A DNA stretch of 18,249 nt, from the NCBI GenBank assembly GCA_031269165.1, contig JAISZQ010000056.1:1-18249 (forward strand), written 5' to 3'. The translations under genes were made by a program, and so were the position numbers. Shown here piece by piece: positions 1-6,071 of the stretch (positions are counted from its first letter, which is position 1; each line of letters begins with the position of its first letter). The DNA comes from Spirochaetaceae bacterium. GTDB lineage: Bacteria; Spirochaetota; Spirochaetia; Treponematales; Breznakiellaceae. A model generated the notes under the pieces. It ran no database searches, had not been told where the DNA came from, and saw only the letters and a program-made list of their open reading frames with translations.

Positions 1-21
1 GGGGGGCGGGCCCCCCGCTGA

Positions 22-92
22 AGGGGGTAGCGTAAGAATTGCGGAGGGCGTAGGCCGGAGCAAGTCTGGAGCGAGGGGGAAGACTTTCCCCC
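22..92 (+). repeat. Left-edge dispersed repeat, inverted partner at 18122-18173
   Basis: The 16-bp word AGGGGGTAGCGTAAGA at 22-37 and a second block around CTGGAGCGAGGGGGA at 66-80 both recur, reverse complemented, at 18122-18173. Between these two blocks the copies differ in sequence and length. A run of six G and six C (1-16) just upstream can form a short hairpin. The function is unknown; it reads as a dispersed repeat of this genome. Confidence 0.6.
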
Positions 93-101
93 TTTTGCTG
101 G

Positions 102-117
102 GTTTTGGAACAGCCTC
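102..117 (+). repeat. Solo half of the GTTTTGGAACAGCCTC hairpin family
   Basis: The 16-bp word GTTTTGGAACAGCCTC occurs here without its inverted partner. The same word forms one arm of full hairpins at 16084-16120 and, with small changes, at 17440-17476. This copy is probably a decayed or half element. Confidence 0.6.
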
Positions 118-183
118 AAAGGTTATCTCGTTTTCTGTGGGTCAAGTTTAGGGCGCGCGTGGTTTTGGCGTGAAAAAAAAACA

Positions 184-218
184 CCCCCCGGGAAAAGGAG
201 GTGATGAAACCCGGGGGG
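184..218 (+). promoter_or_regulatory. GC-rich hairpin presenting a full Shine-Dalgarno sequence in its loop
   Basis: CCCCCCGGG (184-192) pairs perfectly with CCCGGGGGG (210-218), giving a 9-bp stem. The 17-nt loop (193-209) contains AAGGAGGTGAT, complementary over 11 nt to the conserved 3' end of 16S rRNA. No T-run follows, so it is not a standard terminator. The only ATG close by overlaps the motif, and the next ones are too far for normal initiation. The role is unknown. Confidence 0.4.
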
Positions 219-405
219 CTGACCTGGATGCAACGCTGCTACACAAAGAAGTTCAACAATGCCACACCCTGAGTACTGGTAATAATATAAGCATAAAAAC
301 GGTTCGTGGCAAGGAAAAAACGAAAAAAAGGGCGTTTTTTCTCACTTTTTTTTGAAAAACTTTTCTTTTTTCGAAAAATGCCGTTGCCGGGCCGTTTCTT
401 TCCAG

Positions 406-419
406 AGAACAATTGTTCT
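406..419. promoter_or_regulatory. Perfect 14-bp palindrome, possible operator
   Basis: AGAACAATTGTTCT is a perfect dyad with no spacer, followed directly by a T-run. This is a plausible repressor site about 165 bp upstream of the moeA start. With no loop it is poorly suited to act as an RNA terminator. No regulator for it is seen nearby. Confidence 0.3.
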
Positions 420-568
420 TTTTTGGTGTGTTTTACAGCCTCCGTGGTTTCCGAGCAGTTGCTATCCTCGTCTTTGATCGCGACGGTTCCCCTTCGTTCC
501 GGCGTTTATCATGGCGAGACGAAAAAAGAGGGCCGGTGTTTTTTTCGCCGAAGGTATAGTAATGTATA

Positions 569-576
569 GGGAGGAG
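569..576 (+). promoter_or_regulatory. Ribosome binding site fixing the moeA start at 583
   Basis: GGGAGGAG lies 6 nt before the ATG at 583. The open frame extends back to 511, but that upstream start has no comparable site and would add a basic 24-residue extension with no counterpart in MoeA. Confidence 0.8.
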
Positions 577-582
577 AACAAA

Positions 583-1806
583 ATGATTGAGTTTGGTACA
601 TCGCGCGCCGAGGTTCTTGAAAGACTCTTTGCCCTGTGGAAGGCCGTCCCGCAAACCGAGACCGTCCCGATTGAGGAGGCCGCAGGCAGGATAACCGCCC
701 GCGACATCCATTCCCGCGTAACGCTGCCTGAGGTCCATGCGTCGGCCCGTGACGGTATCGCGGTGAACAGCGCCGCGTTTTCGATTTCCCCTGCGGGGGA
801 CGGGGGCACGGATTACCCCGCGTGGAAGGAGGGCGCGGACTATGCCCGTGCGGATACCGGCGACGATTTTGACGACCGCTACGACGCGATTATCCAGATC
901 GAAGATGTGACGTTTCTCGAAACGGGCGGCGTGAGGCTGCCTGCGGGGTTCACGGTGACGCCCGGCATGAACGTGTTCGGGCGCGGGAGCATGATCCGCG
1001 AAGGGGAGATGATTCTTGAGCAAGGGCTCCCCATCCGTCCCTGCGACGTGGGCGCCCTTGCGCGGGGCGCGGTGTGGGACGTGCCGGTCGTGAAAAAGCC
1101 GGTCGTGGCCTTTATCCCGACGGGCGACGAACTCATCCCCCTGCGGCAAACCCCCAAACGCGGCGAGAACATCGACACGAACAGCATCATGGCCCGGCAG
1201 ATGATCGCCGCTATGGGCGCGTCGCCTGTGCTTTTCCCGATCCAGAAGGACAACAAGGCCGGTCTCGAAGGCATCCTCAAGAAGGCGCTGCCTCTCGCGG
1301 ACATCGTGGTGATCAACGGCGGTTCGTCCAAAGGGGCCGAGGACTACAACGCCCGCCTCCTCGCCGAGATGGGCACGCTTGTGTGCCACGGGGTCAGTGC
1401 CGCGCCGGGCCGTCCGCTTGCCGCCGCCGTCATCGACGGCAAGGCCGTTATCAACCTGCCGGGCCCCATGCTCGCCACCTACTTCGGTCTCGACTGGTGC
1501 GTGCGCGCCCTTGTCTGCCGGGCCCTCGGCATCCCTGTCCCCAAGCGTCCGGTCGTCAGGGCGCGTTTGACGGGAACCGGCGCTCCTCCCCGGCAACTGC
1601 CGCCGGACTTCGAGTTCCTCTCCCGCGTGATCGTTACCCGGACAGCGGACGGCTGGGAGGCATGGCCCATCCCCTCAGGCTGTGTCGAAGGAAAACGCAC
1701 GCAAGGCTTCCATTCAGGCCAATGCGCGATCAAAGGCCCCAGCACCCCGGGCCGCGAGGTTGACGTGGAATTGTTGTACGGCGAGGAGTACTTCACGGCC
1801 CGCTAG
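583..1806 (+). CDS. moeA: Molybdopterin molybdotransferase (MoeA family)
   Basis: This 407-residue protein has the usual MoeA length and order of domains. MoeA inserts molybdate (or tungstate) into adenylylated molybdopterin in the cytoplasm, finishing the cofactor used by enzymes such as formate dehydrogenase. The N-terminal part has the family pattern around ASARDGIAV. The MPT-binding domain shows TGDEL (180-184), a Gly-Gly-Ser-Ser turn (246-249) and PGRP (275-278). The usual LPGNP motif reads LPGPM (292-296), losing the Asn, so activity or substrate may differ. The last 47 codons also occur as two separate downstream copies (2376-2517, 4893-5034). A MITE sits on the stop codon. No other cofactor gene is visible in the window. 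A molybdenum enzyme is expected elsewhere in the genome, for example formate dehydrogenase if this is an acetogen. The family call is firm; the exact role is inferred. Confidence 0.85.
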   Translation: MIEFGTSRAEVLERLFALWKAVPQTETVPIEEAAGRITARDIHSRVTLPEVHASARDGIAVNSAAFSISPAGDGGTDYPAWKEGADYARADTGDDFDDRYDAIIQIEDVTFLETGGVRLPAGFTVTPGMNVFGRGSMIREGEMILEQGLPIRPCDVGALARGAVWDVPVVKKPVVAFIPTGDELIPLRQTPKRGENIDTNSIMARQMIAAMGASPVLFPIQKDNKAGLEGILKKALPLADIVVINGGSSKGAEDYNARLLAEMGTLVCHGVSAAPGRPLAAAVIDGKAVINLPGPMLATYFGLDWCVRALVCRALGIPVPKRPVVRARLTGTGAPPRQLPPDFEFLSRVIVTRTADGWEAWPIPSGCVEGKRTQGFHSGQCAIKGPSTPGREVDVELLYGEEYFTAR

Positions 1807-1960
1807 GAGTCTGTGGGACTTAGCAAAAAATCGGAAAGAATGCACGAAAATACGGATTTTAACCTAATCAAAATACTAAAAACGGCTTATTTATCGTGGT
1901 TTTTGCACTATTTTTTGCGAAAAAAAGCGCGAAAATTTTCTAAGTCCCACAGGCTCCTAG
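1803..1960. mobile_element. 150-bp MITE with CTAG (or TA) target duplication at the moeA stop codon
   Basis: Two near-perfect terminal inverted repeats, GGAGTCTGTGGGACTTAG on the left and the complement of GGAGCCTGTGGGACTTAG on the right, enclose an AT-rich core with no coding capacity. CTAG stands on each side (1803-1806, 1957-1960), consistent with a 4-bp duplication or with TA plus TIR as in IS630/Tc1-type elements. The TAG inside the left CTAG is the moeA stop codon, so insertion left the protein unchanged. Confidence 0.75.
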
Positions 1961-2001
1961 GCGAGGAATCGGTCGGTTCCTAACCAATCTCCCGCAAGTC
2001 C

Positions 2002-2083
2002 GTCATTGCGAGCCGCGAAGCGGCGAAGCAATCCAGACGGAGAAGGCCCTCGCGCTAGATTGCTTCGCTCCGCTCGCAATGAC
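2002..2083. repeat. REP-like palindromic repeat (GTCATTGCGAG family), complete copy
   Basis: GTCATTGCGAG with GAAGCAATC on the left (2002-2032) is mirrored by GATTGCTTCG and CTCGCAATGAC on the right (ending 2083), enclosing about 25 bp. The pattern belongs to a widespread class of short extragenic palindromes in bacterial genomes. Related copies lie in both composite repeats and as a half copy at 4489-4522. Confidence 0.75.
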
Positions 2084-2090
2084 GGGGGGT

Positions 2091-2517
2091 GTTGTCATTG
2101 CGAGTCGCGAAGCGGCGAAGCAATCCAGCCGGGGAAGGCCCTCACGCTAGATTGCTTCGCCCGGCAATGTGCCGCCCGTTTGCCGCCCGCTCACAATGAC
2201 GATGGGCTTGCTCGCACTGACAGGCGAGCAAGGAATAAGGTGTAAGAAACGATGAAAAAGGGTGTCGTGTCCCGGCACTCTTGCATGGTTGCTTTTGACG
2301 CTTACACCACTTCCACCGCCCTCTCGCTTCATGAGGTCTCTCGACTCAGGCTGAGTTCCCCGCTAAACGGGTCGTGCCCATCCCCTCAGGCTGTGTCGAA
2401 GGAAAACGCACGCAAGACTTCCATTCAGGCCAATGCGCGATCAAAGGCTCCAGCACCCCGGGCCGCGAGGTTGACGTGGAATTGTTGTACGGCGAGGAGT
2501 ACTTCACGGCCCGCTAG
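2091..2517 (+). repeat. Composite direct repeat, copy A (REP + hairpin + conserved block + moeA tail)
   Basis: The unit is collinear with 4614-5034 apart from small indels (5 bp and 1 bp) and scattered substitutions. In order it holds a REP-like palindrome with an enlarged right arm (2094-2202), a 9-bp-stem hairpin CTTGCTCGC/GCGAGCAAG (about 2208-2232), about 145 bp of shared non-coding sequence, and the last 142 bp of moeA (2376-2517). Similarity ends at or just after the TAG. Copies A and B bracket the XRE-acetyltransferase-transposase cassette. Confidence 0.85.
2376..2517 (+). pseudogene. Duplicate of the moeA 3' end (copy 2)
   Basis: All 142 bp align without gaps to the end of moeA (1665-1806), with about two differences. 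The moeA reading frame, including its TAG stop, is preserved. There is no start codon or N-terminal part. In that frame the sequence is open for only about 15 codons upstream before a TGA. It is a fragment rather than an expressed gene. Confidence 0.8.
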
Positions 2518-2736
2518 GAACCTGATGAGACTAAAACGTTCGATAAAAAGATAAACACGAACCATACGAACAGGGTGTGTCGTGGTTTGTTATTCGCGAT
2601 TATGCAGGGAAAATTACCCCGCTTTCACCCGAACATCACGAACTTTCGTGTGGTAATTTTGATTTTACTTGCATTTTTAGCATGGCAGGATTCCCCTTCG
2701 GGGAATGGAAAGCCCTGCGCGTCTATGTTTGCCCAA
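2518..2736. other. Intergenic stretch with a stable hairpin
   Basis: No gene is seen. ATTCCCC-TTC-GGGGAAT (2690-2706) forms a 7-bp stem downstream of the minus-strand regulator's stop and may help end its transcript, although no T-run follows in either direction. The TCCCCTTCGGGGA core recurs at 18086-18098. Confidence 0.4.
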
Positions 2737-3072
2737 TTATTCCGCCTTGAGCAATTTTGCAATTTCAACTATTACGCGCCGGTCTCTTTCGCTTAATTCG
2801 TCAAAAAGCCTGAGTAAAACTCTCTTTCTTTGCCCGGAGAACGGCCCGGCAGCTTCAGCATCCCGCGTTTTCCCGGTCACAAGGTACTCAACGGTTACGC
2901 CCAAGACCTCCGCGATCCGTACTGCGGTGTCGGCGGGCGGCATTGATGCTTGCTTGCCAAGATAACTGTCGAGAGCGCCCTTTGATACCGCCGAGCGTTC
3001 GGCAAGCTCCTTGACGGTCATGCCTTGATAGTCCAGTTCATCTCTGAGGTTTTGTCGAAAAGTGTTACCCAT
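2737..3072 (-). CDS. XRE/Cro-CI family transcriptional regulator
   Basis: The protein has 111 residues from the ATG at 3072. An earlier TTG at 3117 would add a hydrophobic, non-family extension, and I reject it. A helix-turn-helix of the XRE (Cro/CI) class occupies roughly residues 8-65, with typical features: LRDEL, VKELAERSAVSKGALDSYL, and ADTAVRIAEVLGVTVEYLVTG. The C-terminal 40 residues are charged and helical, probably for dimerisation. It is divergent from the acetyltransferase at 3219 with about 147 bp between the starts. Two copies of a related word in that gap (near 3086-3098 and 3143-3152) are candidate operators, suggesting autorepression and control of the neighbour. It has no strong ribosome binding site. 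Confidence 0.85.
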   Translation of the reverse strand: MGNTFRQNLRDELDYQGMTVKELAERSAVSKGALDSYLGKQASMPPADTAVRIAEVLGVTVEYLVTGKTRDAEAAGPFSGQRKRVLLRLFDELSERDRRVIVEIAKLLKAE

Positions 3073-3085
3073 ACTATAAAATATG

Positions 3086-3098
3086 ATAATCGTATTAT
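3086..3098. promoter_or_regulatory. Candidate operator for the XRE regulator
   Basis: ATAATCGTATTAT has 5-bp inverted arms around CGT and lies just upstream of the regulator's start. A related word, ATACGATAAT, occurs at 3143-3152 in the opposite sense, within the acetyltransferase promoter. One word near each promoter is the arrangement expected of a shared repressor site. Confidence 0.4.
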
Positions 3099-3124
3099 TT
3101 CTTCTCAATTTACACAAAGATTAC

Positions 3125-3152
3125 TTGACAATATTTATGGATATACGATAAT
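3125..3152 (+). promoter_or_regulatory. Probable sigma-70 promoter of the acetyltransferase gene
   Basis: There is a perfect -35 TTGACA (3125-3130), and a -10-like GATAAT (3147-3152) after 16 bp. The -10 overlaps the candidate operator word ATACGATAAT. The gene starts at 3219 with AGGAAGG at 3207-3213. Confidence 0.6.
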
Positions 3153-3218
3153 GTTTGTATCGGCGGGTCCGTACGCGAACGTGCCCGCCCGCGTGTAAAA
3201 CACAACAGGAAGGTTGGC

Positions 3219-3929
3219 ATGGCAATTTTAAGCAAATTTTTCAAAAAGTCGCCGGACACGGAAGCGGCGAGCGGGGATACTGCGGAAATCGACGTGAAAC
3301 GGATTGAGGCCGAAGAAAAGGCGGATGTTCTTGAAAAGATGGGGCGTTTTCGGCAGTTTTTACATGAGGAACGTGAAAAACAGAACGCGGAAGCGTTTAT
3401 CGAGATCGGCGATTATACGATCGGTCATCCGCATATTTGGTACTGGGGGGACAAATACACGCTCAAGATTGGAAAGTTTTGTTCTCTGGCGGCCGGAGTG
3501 ACTATATTATTAGGAGGGGAACACCACGCGGAATGGTTAAGCACCTATATGTTTAACAAAGCGCTTGAAGGGCCGGATGATATAGAAGGGGTAACATCCA
3601 AGGGGGATGTCATCATAGGGAACGATGTCTGGATAGGGAGCGAGGCAAAGATACTGTCCGGGGTAAGGATAGGGGATGGCTGCGTGATAGGGGCAAACTC
3701 GCTCGTAACCAAAGATATACCGGATTATACCATAAGCGTGGGAGTTCCCGCGAAAGTAATACGAAAAAGGTTCCCGGACGAGGTGATAGGGAAGTTAAAG
3801 GAAATAGCATGGTGGGAATGGCCGGACTGGGACATATATAAAGCGATCCCCCTATTACAGAATAATGATATAGAGAAATTAATAGAATACCATGAAGGGA
3901 GAACGGCAAGCAAGAAAAACGGCACATAA
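3219..3929 (+). CDS. CatB/Vat-related xenobiotic O-acetyltransferase (hexapeptide repeat)
   Basis: This is a 236-residue left-handed beta-helix acetyltransferase of the XAT class, which moves acetyl from acetyl-CoA to hydroxyl groups of antibiotics (chloramphenicol, streptogramin A) or of sugars. After a charged 55-residue N-terminal extension come the hexapeptide coils: EIGDYTIG, LKIGKFCSLAAGV, then GDVIIGNDVWIGSEAKIL and VRIGDGCVIGANS. The likely catalytic histidine is H102 or H103, in front of the family's STY-F motif. The C-terminal VGVPAKVIRKRF is typical. AGGAAGG fixes the start. Ile codons change abruptly: none of the first eight is ATA, but 16 of the 18 from residue 96 on are, suggesting a mosaic gene. 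It is divergent from an XRE repressor. Antibiotic resistance is possible but unproven; a native surface-sugar role is equally open. Confidence 0.85.
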   Translation: MAILSKFFKKSPDTEAASGDTAEIDVKRIEAEEKADVLEKMGRFRQFLHEEREKQNAEAFIEIGDYTIGHPHIWYWGDKYTLKIGKFCSLAAGVTILLGGEHHAEWLSTYMFNKALEGPDDIEGVTSKGDVIIGNDVWIGSEAKILSGVRIGDGCVIGANSLVTKDIPDYTISVGVPAKVIRKRFPDEVIGKLKEIAWWEWPDWDIYKAIPLLQNNDIEKLIEYHEGRTASKKNGT

Positions 3930-3988
3930 GGCAGCAATTCCAATTTCAAAAAAAGGGGACGTTTCCTATATGCGTACTTCAGATTTGA

Positions 3989-4367
3989 ACTGGCGTACAA
4001 AAATACTGCGCGTTCTGCGCGACAGACCCTTTCACGAAAAAAGCGGTTCTTCACATTGCGTCCGCTCCTTCAAGTTTAAACGCGAAAACCGCTTTGGAAA
4101 AAGTCACCGCGCGTTTTGGAACACACATCAAAATGGTCACTGACTCAAGGCGGCGTGTGCAAAGCCGGGGAGTATCTTGCCTCCATCGGCGTGTCCCCGT
4201 TTTGGACCCGCCCTTACGCCCCGAAAGAAAAGCCTTTCGTTGAGCGGTTTATCCGAACGCTCCAGTGGGAATGTCTTGACTGCAACTACGCGCCGATGAA
4301 TGTTTCAGAACTGCGCAAGGTGGTGGACGGCCGCTTCACAAATACCCCTTCGTATCGGCCAATGTAA
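3989..4367 (+). pseudogene. Decayed rve-type transposase (IS481/IS3-like integrase core)
   Basis: Two pieces of one DDE integrase core are read in different frames. The first (about 3989-4145) contains DPFTKKAVLHIAS and ends at the second catalytic aspartate in MVTDS. The second (about 4146-4367) continues with KAGEYLASIGVSPFW and KPFVERFIRTLQWEC, which holds the catalytic glutamate (VERF). The frame changes near 4145-4150, the N-terminal part is missing, and the C-terminus stops early. No inverted repeats remain that I can assign. It lies downstream of the acetyltransferase, inside the cassette bounded by the composite repeats. Confidence 0.75.
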
Positions 4368-4376
4368 TGTTTGTGT

Positions 4377-4613
4377 CAATTGAACCTGTTCCAAAACACG
4401 AAAAGAGTTTTGACAGGCCGTCGCCTTCGGCTATTGCAGTTTCGTAAGAGCCTGTTCAAAAACCCTGCGAGACGCGAAGCGGAGCGTTGTCATTGCGAGC
4501 CGCGAAGCGGCGAAGCAATCCAGACTGGGGGCGCGCGCTTCGCGCGAATTGAAAATGGAAAGTGAATGGGATGCGGGTTAACCGCGGATTGCGCGGATTT
4601 TCGCGGATAAGAG
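4377..4613. repeat. Repeat-rich spacer with hairpin remnants and a half REP copy
   Basis: CCTGTTCCAAAAC (about 4384-4396) and GTTTTGACAGG soon after form a degenerate version of the GTTTTGGAACAGCCTC hairpin. A half REP copy (GTCATTGCGAG to GAAGCAATC) lies at 4489-4522. A CGCGCG-CTT-CGCGCG hairpin (about 4533-4547) and three tandem GCGGATT-type words (about 4582-4608) follow. No gene is seen. Confidence 0.5.
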
Positions 4614-5034
4614 GTTGTCATTGCGAGTCGCGAAGGGTGAAGCAAGCCAGACGGAGAAGGCCCTCGCACCGGATTGCTTCGCCCGGCAATTTGCCGCCCA
4701 TTTACCGCTCGCTCGCAATGACGAAGGGCTTGCTCGCAACGACGGGCGAGCAAGGAATAAGGTGTAAGAAACGATGAAAAAGGGTGTCCCGGCACTCTTG
4801 CATGGTTGCTTTTGACGCTTACACCACTTCCACCGCCCTCACGCTTCATGAGGTCTCTCGACTCAGGCTGAGTTCCCCGCTAAACGGGTCGTGCCCATCC
4901 CCTCAGGCTGTGTCGAAGGGAAACGCACGCAAGGCTTCCATTCAGGCCAATACGCGATCAAAGGCCCCAGCACCCCGGGCCGCGAGGTTGACGTGGAATT
5001 GCTGTACGGCGAGGAGTACTTCACGGCCCCCTAG
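4614..5034 (+). repeat. Composite direct repeat, copy B
   Basis: This is the partner of 2091-2517 in the same order: REP-like palindrome with enlarged right arm (4617-4723), CTTGCTCGC/GCGAGCAAG-type hairpin (about 4729-4753), shared block, and moeA tail (4893-5034). It lacks a 5-bp tandem duplication found in copy A near 2265. It lies about 110 bp before the tRNA. Confidence 0.85.
4893..5034 (+). pseudogene. Duplicate of the moeA 3' end (copy 3)
   Basis: Gap-free alignment to 1665-1806 over 142 bp with about five differences. The moeA frame and TAG stop are again retained, including a Cys-to-Tyr change in the frame and the final Arg codon changed to Pro. No start or N-terminal region is present. 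Confidence 0.8.
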
Positions 5035-5109
5035 GCTAACCTTGTCCCACACATTATTTTTGGCGATTGAACGTAAATGATGGTGTCCTCGCGTCTTGCT
5101 GCGACCCCC

Positions 5110-5138
5110 TTGCATATACCATGCGGTTATGCTATGCT
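5110..5138 (+). promoter_or_regulatory. Promoter of the tRNA-Pro gene
   Basis: TTGCAT (5110-5115), a 17-bp spacer and TATGCT (5133-5138) end 10 nt before the mature tRNA's first base. Placement and spacing fit a sigma-70 tRNA promoter. Confidence 0.7.
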
Positions 5139-5147
5139 CCTGTCTTA

Positions 5148-5221
5148 CGGGCAATAGCGCAGTTGGTTAGCGTACAAGTCTGGGGGACTTGGGGTCCCCG
5201 GTTCGAATCCGGGTTGCCCGA
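5148..5221 (+). tRNA. tRNA-Pro (anticodon GGG)
   Basis: A full cloverleaf can be drawn by hand. The acceptor CGGGCAA pairs with TTGCCCG (5214-5220). The D stem is GCGC/GCGT. The anticodon stem CAAGT/ACTTG (5175-5179, 5187-5191) closes the loop CTGGGGG, giving anticodon GGG at 5182-5184. The T arm CCCGG-TTCGAAT-CCGGG is canonical. CCA is not encoded. It reads CCC and CCU codons. It sits at the left boundary of the T6SS block, a usual kind of place for island integration, but I found no second copy of its 3' end in the window. Confidence 0.97.
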
Positions 5222-5264
5222 TAGAAAAAATCGGTTGGAAAAAGGGGGCTCACCTCCTTAGTAT

Positions 5265-5289
5265 ACAAAGAAGCGAGTCTCTTTGTTTT
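5265..5289 (+). terminator. Possible tRNA-Pro terminator
   Basis: A 7-bp stem ACAAAGA/TCTTTGT with an 8-nt loop is followed by TTT then G. The stem is AT-rich and the T-run short, so this is a weak call made mainly on position. Confidence 0.35.
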
Positions 5290-5423
5290 GCGCTGTGATG
5301 ACGGCGCAAACGGCGTGACTTTTCTTGGCGTGACCCTCAGGGTCAACAGAAACGGCGGCGTTTTGCAGGGTAACGTCAGGTGCTTCCAATCATGAAAAAA
5401 TGGTTGAATTGAGGGAATTCTTA

Positions 5424-5470
5424 CCACAAACCAACAACGGGCCAAAGGCTCGCCCAGACACGAACGAAAT
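5424..5470 (-). repeat. 46-bp inverted repeat, left copy (partner 15401-15446)
   Basis: Read on the minus strand, the sequence runs from ATTTCGTTCGTGT through GCCTTTGGCCCGTTG to GGTTTGTGGT. It aligns with the plus strand at 15401-15446 with a few mismatches and small indels. The shared core is GCCTTTGGCCCGTTG. Confidence 0.65.
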
Positions 5471-5643
5471 AAACCGCCTGAGCACATGCTCGTGACGGTG
5501 CGAGCCTTTGACCGGGGATGTTTAATCCCTTGAGGTTGCGGGCCATAGGTCCGTTGGGTTAATACTCTTTCAAATTATGCTGATTTTACGATTGTTGTTG
5601 GTAGAAAAAGTACCTGACGCGCCCTGTTTTGCGAAGGGGGTAC

Positions 5644-5672
5644 TTGACAGGATAAAGAAAAGACCGCATGAT
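5644..5672 (+). promoter_or_regulatory. Candidate promoter of the STAS-sigma-T6SS gene series
   Basis: A perfect -35 TTGACA (5644-5649) is followed after 17 bp by CATGAT (5667-5672), a modest -10. GTACCTGAC (about 5605) and GTACTTGAC (about 5640) repeat near the -35 and might bind a regulator. The first gene starts at 5744. Confidence 0.4.
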
Positions 5673-5743
5673 ACTTCAAGAAAAGTACGCGCGCCATTCT
5701 CGTATTTTTGAGTGGACAGGACATATACATAGAGGAGAAAAAC

Positions 5744-6043
5744 ATGGAAATAGTCAAAGCCGCGTCGGGCGATACTATTACGCTTGCGGTTATCGGTAAA
5801 TTGAATGCCGCTACCGCCGATGAACTTGGTTCGGCAGTCGATCTTGCTCTTGGGGAGACCAAAAGTCTGGTACTGGACTTTAAGGGACTGACCTACATTG
5901 CTTCGACGGGACTGAGAATACTGGTCTCCGCGCAAAAAAAATTGAAGGCTTCGGGCGGAACATTGCGCATTACCCATGTGGGTGAAGAAGTCATGGAGGT
6001 CTTCGAGATTACTGGAATGAATGATATATTTGATATTCAATGA
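5744..6043 (+). CDS. STAS-domain anti-sigma factor antagonist (anti-anti-sigma)
   Basis: A 99-residue single STAS domain of the SpoIIAA/RsbV class. Such proteins, when unphosphorylated, bind a serine-kinase anti-sigma factor and free its sigma partner; phosphorylation of one Ser/Thr switches them off. The conserved segment is LVLDFKGLTYIASTGLRIL, with S54 or T55 as the likely phosphosite just before Gly56. AGAGGAG, 6 nt before the ATG at 5744, sets the start; an upstream TTG at 5708 has no such site. A sigma factor gene lies 134 bp downstream, which supports a partner-switching role. No RsbW/SpoIIAB-like kinase gene is in the window, so the third partner must lie elsewhere or be different. 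Confidence 0.88.
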   Translation: MEIVKAASGDTITLAVIGKLNAATADELGSAVDLALGETKSLVLDFKGLTYIASTGLRILVSAQKKLKASGGTLRITHVGEEVMEVFEITGMNDIFDIQ

Positions 6044-6071
6044 ATTGGTTTTAGAAAAAGAGGTGAGTTTC

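Larger units (their letters stand above)
118..582. other. Intergenic region upstream of moeA with several secondary-structure signals
   Basis: I see no convincing gene in this stretch. It contains a GC-rich hairpin with a Shine-Dalgarno-like loop (184-218), a homopolymer-rich stretch of A and T runs (about 318-376) that could end transcripts, and a perfect 14-bp palindrome (406-419). The open frames that cross it lack a ribosome binding site at a sensible distance and have low-complexity Lys/Phe-rich translations. TATAGT at 556-561 resembles a -10 box but has no matching -35, so I do not call a moeA promoter. Confidence 0.5.
5222..5643. other. Intergenic region after the tRNA, with hairpins and a long inverted repeat
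   Basis: No gene is supported; the open frame antisense to the tRNA is a common artefact. A weak terminator-like hairpin (ACAAAGA/TCTTTGT, 5265-5286, then TTT) follows the tRNA. TGACCCTCAGGGTCA (5331-5345) is a perfect dyad around one base. GGGAT-GTTTA-ATCCC (about 5515-5529) is a small hairpin. A 46-bp repeat (5424-5470) matches 15401-15446 in reverse complement, and a weaker direct relative lies near 5537-5565. Confidence 0.55.

Noticed and set aside
170..355. Small plus-strand frame over the GC hairpin
   Set aside because: It begins before the Shine-Dalgarno-like loop rather than after it, and its translation is Lys/Phe low-complexity.
118..582. Molybdenum-cofactor riboswitch upstream of moeA
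   Set aside because: The hairpins present do not match the layout of the Moco RNA as I know it; the single GC stem and AT runs are not enough.
433..1596. Long open frame on the minus strand opposite moeA
   Set aside because: It is antisense to a clear MoeA and is rich in Arg, His, Gly and Asp as expected of a shadow frame in GC-rich coding DNA, with no family features.
2147..4849. Minus-strand frames in both composite repeats with the same N-terminal peptide
   Set aside because: The shared peptide only reflects the DNA repeat; the frames diverge and run through REP palindromes, with no start signals.
2002..5034. CRISPR array from the repeated GTCATTGCGAG words
   Set aside because: The repeats are long palindromes at irregular spacing with related, not unique, sequence between them, and no cas gene is present.
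5167..5487. 106-codon frame antisense to the tRNA, ending in an RIRTGDPKSPRLVR-like peptide
   Set aside because: This peptide is the standard false translation of a tRNA T arm and acceptor on the opposite strand.
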